From: Chloroflexota bacterium
GTDB lineage: Bacteria > Chloroflexota > Ktedonobacteria > Ktedonobacterales > Ktedonobacteraceae
Direction of reading: 5' to 3'
DNA: 5,840 nucleotides
Assembly (NCBI GenBank): GCA_005881995.1
Contig: VBHV01000293.1
Span: 1 to 5,840 of the forward strand
Of this stretch, positions 1 to 5,070 are shown one piece after another. Within the stretch, counting starts at the first letter, position 1, and every line of letters begins with the position of its first letter. The notes under the pieces are model-generated. The model did no database searches, was not told the origin of the DNA, and saw only the letters and a list, made by a program, of their open reading frames with translations. The position numbers and the translations under genes were made by a program.

Positions 1-769
1 CGATTGTGGACAGGTTCCTGGCCTGGGTACCTCGCTCTGCGCATACGCCATGACTCTACTGGATGAGCCGCGCGATATCATCATGTATGATGGGGGTATT
101 CCGCGCTATCCAACCCCGCCCTGGAACTATATCCTCACCTTTAATATCGAAGGGCTGACCAACGAATATTTTGGCACCACCCTCTTCCTGCGCGACTGGA
201 AACAATATGAGATGCCCTGCTTTGAGGAATACGAACTGGTGGATTTCCCTGTAGGCCAGCTCGAAGCATTCACCACCGCGGGCGGCACCAGCACCATGCC
301 CTGGACCTTCGCGGGCAAATTACGCACTTTGCAGAATAAAACCATTCGCTGGCCCGGTCACTATGCGCAGTGGAAAGCCTTCAACGATGCCGGGTTGATC
401 GGCCTGGAGCCCATCGAGGTCGATGGTACGCCGGTTGTCCCGCGCCACCTGCTGCATACGCTGTTAGAGCCAAAGATTCGCGCGCGACCAAATGAGCAGG
501 ACATGGTAGTTGTGCGTGTCATCGCTCGGGGCCTCAAGCATGGGCAGGAAAAAGAGGCGCTGGTAGACCTGTACGATTACTACGACGAGGCCACCAGCTT
601 TACCGCGATGGAGCGTACCACCGGCTGGCATGCTGCGATCATGGCTGGCTTCATGGCGCGTGGGCAGACGCCAAAGGGCGGTGTGCCTGTCGAACTGGCT
701 GTGCCAGGCCAGGTCTTCGTCGAAGAGTTTCGCAAGCGCGGGTTTGACCTGCGCGTCTCGTATTCGTGA
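1..769 (+). CDS. Saccharopine dehydrogenase family protein (lysine 6-dehydrogenase-like), 5'-truncated by the window edge
   Basis: The reading frame is open from base 2 to the TGA at 767-769, giving 255 visible residues. The ATG at 50 is internal, because the 16 codons before it (DCGQVPGLGTSLCAYA) are the conserved D-C-G-x-x-P-G-x-G segment that follows the Rossmann domain in this family. The visible part is the C-terminal catalytic/dimerisation domain. It carries an L-E-A-F-x-T-x-G-G-x-S-T-M-P-W-T-F segment (visible residues about 87-103) and K-T-I-R-W-P-G-H (about 113-120), the usual substrate-binding stretch, then a beta strand with VVVRVIARG and a T-T-G-W-H-A-A helix near the end. Family members are NAD(P)-dependent oxidoreductases acting on lysine, saccharopine or related amino acids; which one cannot be told without the N-terminal nucleotide-binding part. 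The gene ends just before a promoter, so it is probably the last gene of an upstream unit, although I see no terminator hairpin between them. Family call is firm, substrate is not. Confidence 0.88.
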   Translation, partial: DCGQVPGLGTSLCAYAMTLLDEPRDIIMYDGGIPRYPTPPWNYILTFNIEGLTNEYFGTTLFLRDWKQYEMPCFEEYELVDFPVGQLEAFTTAGGTSTMPWTFAGKLRTLQNKTIRWPGHYAQWKAFNDAGLIGLEPIEVDGTPVVPRHLLHTLLEPKIRARPNEQDMVVVRVIARGLKHGQEKEALVDLYDYYDEATSFTAMERTTGWHAAIMAGFMARGQTPKGGVPVELAVPGQVFVEEFRKRGFDLRVSYS

Positions 770-771
770 CC

Positions 772-801
772 TTGCAGGTACCTCATTCCGTCTCGTATAA
801 T
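772..801 (+). promoter_or_regulatory. Putative sigma70 promoter for the tyrosine-catabolism operon
   Basis: A perfect TATAAT -10 box lies at 796-801, with TTGCAG at 772-777 as a weak -35 box (first three bases match consensus) and an 18-bp spacer. Transcription would start near 808 and leave a leader of about 190 nt before the ATG at 998. A second -10-like hexamer, TACAAT, sits at 806-811 but has no good -35 partner. The box begins three bases after the stop codon of the preceding gene. The promoter in front of the 5071 gene has the same plan (TTGC.. box, 18-bp spacer, CGTATAAT). Confidence 0.6.
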
Positions 802-853
802 GCGGTACAATTTACATCTGGGCGCAGAAGCCAGCGAAATCGCCATACACGCA

Positions 854-898
854 GGACAAGCACAAGGCCCCCACCATACCCTACCTCTCCCCTTGTCC
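854..898 (+). promoter_or_regulatory. Possible long-range stem in the leader of the 998 gene
   Basis: GGACAAG at 854-860 is exactly complementary to CTTGTCC at 892-898, with a C-rich, poorly structured 31-nt loop between. A853 and T900 could extend it with a one-base bulge. It lies inside the predicted 5' untranslated leader. No T-box motif or riboswitch consensus was recognised. A 7-bp stem with so long a loop could be chance, so this is a weak call. Confidence 0.2.
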
Positions 899-965
899 CT
901 ACAGAAGAGATGCGCCTGTTTGTTAGTCTGATGAGCAAGAGGGGATCACTCAGGACGCCCCATCA

Positions 966-983
966 GTTGCGATGCATCGAAAC
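966..983 (+). promoter_or_regulatory. 18-nt imperfect palindrome, candidate operator or leader hairpin
   Basis: GTTGCGATGCATCGAAAC has a perfect 10-bp core, CGATGCATCG (970-979), and three more pairs outside one G/A mismatch (969/980). It sits immediately before the ribosome binding site of the 998 gene and shares the bases GAAAC (979-983) with the GAAAC/GTTTC stem that follows. It could be the site of a dimeric repressor of the tyrosine-catabolism operon, or an RNA fold competing with the downstream stem. Which of these, if either, cannot be decided from sequence. Confidence 0.4.
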
Positions 984-994
984 AAAGGAGTTTC
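977..994 (+). repeat. Leader element copy 1: TCGAAACAAAGGAGTTTC, holding the ribosome binding site of the 998 gene
   Basis: This 18-nt sequence occurs again, base for base, at 5031-5048. GAAAC (979-983) and GTTTC (990-994) are complementary, with AAAGGA between them, so the Shine-Dalgarno sequence AAGGAG (985-990) lies mostly in the loop of a marginal 5-bp hairpin. The ATG at 998 follows with a 7-nt spacer, which is a normal distance, so this copy clearly serves translation initiation. Confidence 0.7.
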
Positions 995-997
995 TAG

Positions 998-2032
998 ATG
1001 AGCGATAGCACTGTTCAAGATTTTATGCCCATCCAAAATTTCGACTACCTGGAATTTTACGTGGGCAATGCCAAACAAGCAGCATATTATTTTAGTAATG
1101 CCTGGGGTTTCACTCCCATCGCGTATGCTGGGTTAGAGACAGGCCTGCGTGATCGCAGCAGTTATGTCCTGGAGCAGGGCAATGTGCGCTTGGTCCTCAC
1201 CTCGGCGCTTGGCCCGGAGGGCGAGATAGCCGAGCATGTCAGGCTGCACGGAGATGGCGTCAAAGATATCGCTCTGCGCGTCGATGATGCTGAACGCGCT
1301 TATCGCGAAGCGACCTCGCGTGGAGCGCGGGGCGTGCTCGAACCGACCACGCACAAAGATGATAGCGGCATGGTGAAACTGGCCTCGATTGCCACCTATG
1401 GCGAAACTATCCATACCTTCGTCGAGCGGCAAGATTATAAAGGCGTGTTTCTGCCGGGGTATCGTTCCGAAGAAACCAGTGCGCCGCGCCGCGCTCGTCC
1501 CGCTGGGCTGGCCGCCATTGACCACGTGGTTGGCAATGATCGCGCCATCAGCACCGAGTATTCCGCCTTGATGTCGAAAGTCATGCAGAATGGCAGTGGG
1601 CGCATCAAATTCCCCATCAACGAACCGGCCCAGGGACGCCGCAAATCGCAGATTGAAGAATACCTGGATTTCTATCGCGGTCCCGGCGTGCAGCATATTG
1701 CGCTCAACACCTCTGACATCATCACTACCGTGCGCGGCCTGCAGGAGCGCGGCGTTGAATTTCTGCGAACGCCCATGAACTACTATGAGTCGGTGATCGA
1801 TCGTGTGCCGAATATCGCCGAGAATGTACAACAATTGGCCGATTTAAGCATCCTCGTCGAATATGACGACGAGGGCTACTTGCTTCAAATCTTCTCCAAA
1901 CCGATTGTTAATCGCCCAACCGTCTTCTTTGAAGTGATTGAACGCAAGGGCGCGCGCGGCTTTGGCGAAGGAAACTTTAAGGCGCTCTTCGAGGCGTTGG
2001 AGCGTGAGCAGGCGCTGCGGGGGAACCTGTAG
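998..2032 (+). CDS. hpd: 4-hydroxyphenylpyruvate dioxygenase with an internal in-frame deletion of about 26 residues
   Basis: Fe(II)-dependent dioxygenase that converts 4-hydroxyphenylpyruvate to homogentisate, the entry step of this cytosolic tyrosine-degradation operon. The 344-residue product has two VOC-type halves: an intact N-terminal half (about residues 14-145) and a catalytic C-terminal half from about 172. Iron ligands by alignment with known enzymes are H176 (in IDHVVGN), H233 (in GVQHIAL) and E312 (in FFEVIER). Substrate-pocket positions also survive: the INEP motif with N208, Q218, Q232, Q297 and the C-terminal gating helix from about G321. Oddly, N180 is followed by only DRA before ISTEYSAL. 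In the Streptomyces avermitilis enzyme the first two ligands are 83 residues apart (H187, H270), here 57, while second-to-third spacing is unchanged (79). The helix and strand of that module are therefore missing, so activity is in doubt. AAGGAG at 985-990 supports the start. Confidence 0.93.
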   Translation: MSDSTVQDFMPIQNFDYLEFYVGNAKQAAYYFSNAWGFTPIAYAGLETGLRDRSSYVLEQGNVRLVLTSALGPEGEIAEHVRLHGDGVKDIALRVDDAERAYREATSRGARGVLEPTTHKDDSGMVKLASIATYGETIHTFVERQDYKGVFLPGYRSEETSAPRRARPAGLAAIDHVVGNDRAISTEYSALMSKVMQNGSGRIKFPINEPAQGRRKSQIEEYLDFYRGPGVQHIALNTSDIITTVRGLQERGVEFLRTPMNYYESVIDRVPNIAENVQQLADLSILVEYDDEGYLLQIFSKPIVNRPTVFFEVIERKGARGFGEGNFKALFEALEREQALRGNL

Positions 2033-2917
2033 ATGAAACTGGTCACATTTCGAACTCCTGACCGGCATACACACGCGGGAGTCGTGCGGAACGAGCGCAT
2101 CGTCACACTCGACTATCCCACGCTGCTCGAATTGCTGCGCGATTCCGCTGGCCTGGCACAAGCGCGGGAGGTTGACGGGAAGGAGTACACGCTGCACGAG
2201 GTCGTGTTGCTCTCGCCCATCCCTGATCCGCCGTCCCTGCGCGACTTCTACGCTTTTGAGCAGCACGTCAAGGCTGCTCGTGCCAAACGCGGCGTGGATA
2301 AGATTCCAGAGTGGTACGAGATCCCGACCTTCTACTTTAGCAACAACAGCGAAATCTATGGGCACGACGAACCCGTCCCGTATCCCGTTGGCAGCCACGA
2401 ACTGGATATCGAACTGGAGATCGCCTGCGTGATCGGGCGCGAGGGCAAAGATATCCCGGTGGAGGAAGCCGAAAATTACATCGCTGGCTATACCATTATG
2501 AACGACTGGAGCGCGCGCGACTTCCAGCGCAAGGATATGAAGCTCAACCTTGGACCCGGCAAGGGCAAGGACTTTGCCACCTCGATCGGCCCCTGGCTGG
2601 TGACGCCCGATGAACTGGCCGCCCGTCGCACAGGTAGTGGCGCGACCGAACGCTACGACATGACCATGCTGGCGCGAGTCGATGGCAAGGAGATCTCGCG
2701 TGGCAACTTTAAGGACATCTATTACAGCTTCCCTCAGATGATCGCCTGGGCCACGCGTAATGCGCGCCTGCGCGTGGGCGATGTCCTCGGCTCCGGCACC
2801 GTCGGTACCGGGTGCCTACTCGAAATAGGCACCGAAGTACATCCCTGGTTCCAGCGCGACGAAGTCATCGAGTTGGAGATTGACGGCATAGGCGTTTTGC
2901 GGAATCGAATCGTGTAG
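2033..2917 (+). CDS. Fumarylacetoacetase-like hydrolase (FAH family)
   Basis: Expected last step of the pathway: hydrolysis of fumarylacetoacetate to fumarate and acetoacetate. The 294-residue protein is the short bacterial form, without the large N-terminal domain of the roughly 420-residue animal enzyme. By comparison with mouse FAH, metal ligands are D71 (in DFYAFEQH), E127 and E129 (in LDIELEI) and D158 (in MNDWSARD). The catalytic base is H78, exactly seven residues after D71 as in mouse D126/H133, K179 lies in the GKGKDF loop and E264 in GTGCLLEIG. All expected catalytic residues are present. The ATG begins directly after the TAG of the preceding gene with no gap, and a GGGGGA site (2019-2024) lies inside that gene, so the two are probably translationally coupled. 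FAH-family proteins also open other acyl-pyruvate-type substrates; the specific role is inferred from neighbours. Confidence 0.88.
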   Translation: MKLVTFRTPDRHTHAGVVRNERIVTLDYPTLLELLRDSAGLAQAREVDGKEYTLHEVVLLSPIPDPPSLRDFYAFEQHVKAARAKRGVDKIPEWYEIPTFYFSNNSEIYGHDEPVPYPVGSHELDIELEIACVIGREGKDIPVEEAENYIAGYTIMNDWSARDFQRKDMKLNLGPGKGKDFATSIGPWLVTPDELAARRTGSGATERYDMTMLARVDGKEISRGNFKDIYYSFPQMIAWATRNARLRVGDVLGSGTVGTGCLLEIGTEVHPWFQRDEVIELEIDGIGVLRNRIV

Positions 2918-2962
2918 TGTGTAGGCGTAACAAAAAGATCCTTCAAGCTAAAGGAGAAAAAT

Positions 2963-4129
2963 ATGCCACCTTATCATAGCCTGGGGGAAATACCCCACAA
3001 GAGGCACACACAGTTCCGCAAACCAGACGGAACGCTTTATTACGAAGAACTGTTCGGCACCGAAGGCTTTTCGGGGAACTATTCGAATATCTACTATTAT
3101 CACCCGCCCACACGGGTGAAAAAGGTAGAGAAGTTTATGGCGGTGCAGTATCCCTTTGAAGAGTGGCACCTGGAGGTACAGCGCCATCATCACCTCAAGA
3201 CGACGCAGTTGACGCGCGGAGGAGATGCGGTCTTGGGACGCCAGGCGCTGATGTTCAACAAGGATATCGTGATTGGGGTGGCGCAGCCGGCGATGGCCAT
3301 GGATTACTTCTATCGCGACGGCGATTCCGACTTGGTTTACTTTGTACATGAGGGGCATGGCACGCTCGAGACGAACTTTGGCTTGCTGCCCTATCACGAA
3401 GGCGATTACATCATCATCCCGCGCGGCACGACCTTCCGTTTCCAGATAGCCGCCGGTAGCGCCGATACGCGCTTCCTGACGGTGGAGGCGCACGGCACGA
3501 TTGAGCCGCCGCGCAGGTATATGAACAAGAACGGCCAGTTGCTCGAACATTCCCCGTACTGTGAGCGCGATATTCGCCGCCCGGAGGAACTGGTCATGCA
3601 TACCGAACGCGGCGATTTTGAGGTGCGCGTAAAGGTCGGCAACCTTGTCTCAAGCTACTGGTATGACTTCCACCCCATCAACACGGTGGGCTGGGACGGC
3701 TGCGAATACCCCTGGATTTTCAACATCGGCGATTTCGAGCCGATTACCGGGCGTGTGCACCAGCCGCCGCCGGTGCATCAGACCTTCCAGGGGCCGAATT
3801 TCGTCGTCTGCTCCTTTGTGCCGCGCAAGCTCGACTATCACCCGTTGTCCATTCCTGTACCATATAATCACAGCAACATCGATAGCGACGAACTGCTCTA
3901 CTACGTCAACGGCAACTTCGGCAGCCGCCGCGGCATCGAACGTTCATCCATGACGTTGCACCCACGTGGCATTCCGCATGGCCCACATCCCGGCGCGGTC
4001 GAGAAGAGCCTGGGTGCGGAGCGTACGGAAGAGCTGGCGGTGATGATTGATACGTTCTACCCACTGAAGTTTACGACGATTGCGCAGTCGATCGATGATG
4101 CGGCGTATCCATATAGTTGGTTGGAGTAA
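2963..4129 (+). CDS. hmgA: Homogentisate 1,2-dioxygenase, short bacterial form
   Basis: Ring-cleaving non-heme Fe(II) dioxygenase that turns homogentisate into maleylacetoacetate. The product is 388 residues, shorter than the 433-445 residues of Pseudomonas and human enzymes. It has a double-cupin layout, with the first cupin around residues 105-180 and the catalytic one around 245-345. Iron ligands by alignment with human H335, E341 and H371 are H303 (in YNHSNIDSDE), D309 or E310, and H339 (in GIPHGPHPG). The position of the human active-site His292 (VGWHG) is Asp here (VGWDG, D245), followed by YPWIFNIGDFEPITGR and HQPPPVHQTF. I believe these are usual in the short clade but cannot verify it here. 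A strong AAGGAG at 2951-2956, six bases before the ATG, supports the start. It follows the hydrolase gene by 45 bp with no visible promoter, so it is probably cotranscribed. Confidence 0.9.
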   Translation: MPPYHSLGEIPHKRHTQFRKPDGTLYYEELFGTEGFSGNYSNIYYYHPPTRVKKVEKFMAVQYPFEEWHLEVQRHHHLKTTQLTRGGDAVLGRQALMFNKDIVIGVAQPAMAMDYFYRDGDSDLVYFVHEGHGTLETNFGLLPYHEGDYIIIPRGTTFRFQIAAGSADTRFLTVEAHGTIEPPRRYMNKNGQLLEHSPYCERDIRRPEELVMHTERGDFEVRVKVGNLVSSYWYDFHPINTVGWDGCEYPWIFNIGDFEPITGRVHQPPPVHQTFQGPNFVVCSFVPRKLDYHPLSIPVPYNHSNIDSDELLYYVNGNFGSRRGIERSSMTLHPRGIPHGPHPGAVEKSLGAERTEELAVMIDTFYPLKFTTIAQSIDDAAYPYSWLE

Positions 4130-4136
4130 AGACCTT

Positions 4137-4157
4137 GGGGCGCATTCATTGCGCCTC
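4137..4157 (+). terminator. Hairpin after the homogentisate dioxygenase gene, possible weak terminator or intercistronic stem
   Basis: GGGGCGC (4137-4143) pairs with GCGCCTC (4151-4157) as a 7-bp stem with one G-T wobble and a 7-nt loop, ATTCATT. It starts eight bases after the TAA. No uninterrupted T run follows, only a pyrimidine-rich stretch at about 4170-4188, so it is not a textbook intrinsic terminator. It may act as a 3' end stabiliser or an attenuating stem ahead of the 4203 gene. Confidence 0.4.
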
Positions 4158-4202
4158 TCAACAAATTCAGCTCACTCTTTCCTTCTTCAGAGGGATGGCT
4201 CT

Positions 4203-4946
4203 ATGCAGAAAGAAGATGAAGTGGTGCAGCGCTCCCGAGACGCCGATGCGTTGCGTAGCGCTTTTGAGCGTGAAGGTTGTACCATCTGTACGGTCGTACA
4301 GGAGTACATGCAGCACCTCATGGACTCCTGGCAATACGAAGGATTTACCGACTTTGAACAACGCCACGAGTTGATTCGTTCGCGAGGTTTTTGCCCACTA
4401 CATACCTGGCAGTTGGCACAGCTTGCACCTTTTCAGCTTGCTGTGGTCTACCGCGAGGTACTCACCGACATGCTTGCGGATATGGAGCGAGACCAGCAAC
4501 TATTGGCTCGCCGTAATCCACTGGAGACTGGCCCTGCGTTGCTCAGATGGTGGAGAAGATGGCATCGTCGACCAGCTACAAACTCCGTGAAACTCACGTA
4601 CGAACAATGCCCTTTTTGCCAGAGCCGGGTTCGCATCGAACAGCGCGTTGTTTCGACATTGCTGGAGCAACTGCGCTCCGAAGAGATGCGGGCGCTACTG
4701 TGCGAATCGACAGGATTATGCCAGGTGCATTTCACCCAGGCGTGCACCTGGGCCGAGGGGCACGATCCCAGGGAATTAGCTTCCCTCTTCACCTGCCAGC
4801 ACACCTGCGTTCGACGGGTTCTAGATGAAGTGCAGGAACTGCTACGCAAACATGATTATCGTTTCAGCGAAGAACCACGTGGCAACGAGATGACATCCTG
4901 GCGACGTGCAGCCGATCTGTGCGCAGGCAATCCTGGAGTTCTGTAA
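4203..4946 (+). CDS. Hypothetical protein with two CxxC...CxxH modules, probably metal-binding (DUF6062-like by impression)
   Basis: I do not recognise an established function. The 247-residue soluble protein has two similar halves. In the first, C26-x2-C29 is followed by C64-x2-H67 (GFCPLH); in the second, C136-x2-C139 (CPFC) is followed by C173-x2-H176 (GLCQVH). The CxxC-to-CxxH gaps are 34 and 33 residues and the halves are offset by about 110 residues. Each half has helical segments between its metal-type residues, suggesting one CCCH zinc site per half. The linker at about 103-124 is basic with WWRRWHRR. The C-terminus (HDYRFSEEPRG...SWRRA) resembles proteins I associate with DUF6062, though I cannot confirm this. 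The start at 4203 is chosen because AGAGGGA (4189-4195) lies seven bases upstream; the open frame extends to 4080 but would overlap the previous gene. It lies 73 bp after homogentisate dioxygenase, probably by read-through, and need not belong to the pathway. Confidence 0.8.
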   Translation: MQKEDEVVQRSRDADALRSAFEREGCTICTVVQEYMQHLMDSWQYEGFTDFEQRHELIRSRGFCPLHTWQLAQLAPFQLAVVYREVLTDMLADMERDQQLLARRNPLETGPALLRWWRRWHRRPATNSVKLTYEQCPFCQSRVRIEQRVVSTLLEQLRSEEMRALLCESTGLCQVHFTQACTWAEGHDPRELASLFTCQHTCVRRVLDEVQELLRKHDYRFSEEPRGNEMTSWRRAADLCAGNPGVL

Positions 4947-4968
4947 AGGCGCCTGGTTGATCTGGTGC

Positions 4969-4998
4969 TTGCGCATGCTTCTGCAATTTGCGTATAAT
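4969..4998 (+). promoter_or_regulatory. Putative sigma70 promoter for the 5071 gene
   Basis: A perfect TATAAT -10 box at 4993-4998 has TTGCGC at 4969-4974 as a weak -35 box with an 18-bp spacer. The start of transcription would be near 5005 and the leader about 65 nt. The plan, including the bases CGTATAAT and the TTGC start of the -35 box, matches the promoter at 772-801. Confidence 0.6.
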
Positions 4999-5005
4999 TT
5001 TGCTA

Positions 5006-5020
5006 GTGAATCGATTACAC
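5006..5020 (+). promoter_or_regulatory. Inverted repeat at the predicted transcription start, candidate operator
   Basis: GTGAATC (5006-5012) and GATTACAC (5013-5020) are complementary apart from one extra A at 5017. The element overlaps the expected transcription start of the 4969-4998 promoter, where a repressor would act. It is short and unsupported by a second copy. Confidence 0.25.
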
Positions 5021-5030
5021 AGCCTGAAAG

Positions 5031-5048
5031 TCGAAACAAAGGAGTTTC
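5031..5048 (+). repeat. Leader element copy 2: TCGAAACAAAGGAGTTTC
   Basis: Exact copy of the sequence at 977-994, with the same GAAAC/GTTTC stem around AAAGGA. Here no start codon follows at the usual distance: the position matching the ATG of copy 1 reads ATA (5052-5054). A separate AAAGGAG at 5055-5061, nine bases before the ATG at 5071, is the likely working ribosome binding site, so this copy is an extra upstream Shine-Dalgarno-like element in the leader. Confidence 0.65.
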
Positions 5049-5070
5049 GGGATAAAAGGAGTAATAAACG

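Noticed and set aside
50..52. ATG as the start of the first gene
   Set aside because: Conserved family sequence in the same frame continues upstream to base 2, so this methionine is internal and the gene is cut by the window edge.
770..997. T-box or riboswitch in the hpd leader
   Set aside because: No T-box consensus or conserved riboswitch core is seen; only a weak long-range stem and a palindrome are visible.
766..1008. 80-codon GTG-start open frame overlapping the preceding stop by GTGA and running into hpd
   Set aside because: It covers the promoter, the palindrome and the ribosome binding site of hpd; its product is low-complexity, rich in Arg/Ser/Thr/Pro and resembles no family, and hpd has a better start and Shine-Dalgarno site.
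1133..1834. Long minus-strand open frame opposite hpd, and similar ones at 1844-2398, 2948-3601 and 4864-5523
   Set aside because: These are antisense shadows of well-supported plus-strand genes; products show no family features and no ribosome binding sites were evident.
4080..4202. Longer N-terminus for the Cys/His-rich gene, starting inside homogentisate dioxygenase
   Set aside because: It would overlap the upstream gene by 50 bp and read through the intergenic hairpin; the 4203 ATG has a proper ribosome binding site.
4975..5055. Possible 26-codon leader peptide (begins MLLQF) before the LeuA-like gene, suggesting leucine attenuation
   Set aside because: It starts upstream of the -10 box, so it would not be on the mRNA from the predicted promoter. 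It has only two Leu codons, no Shine-Dalgarno site and no terminator/antiterminator pair after it.
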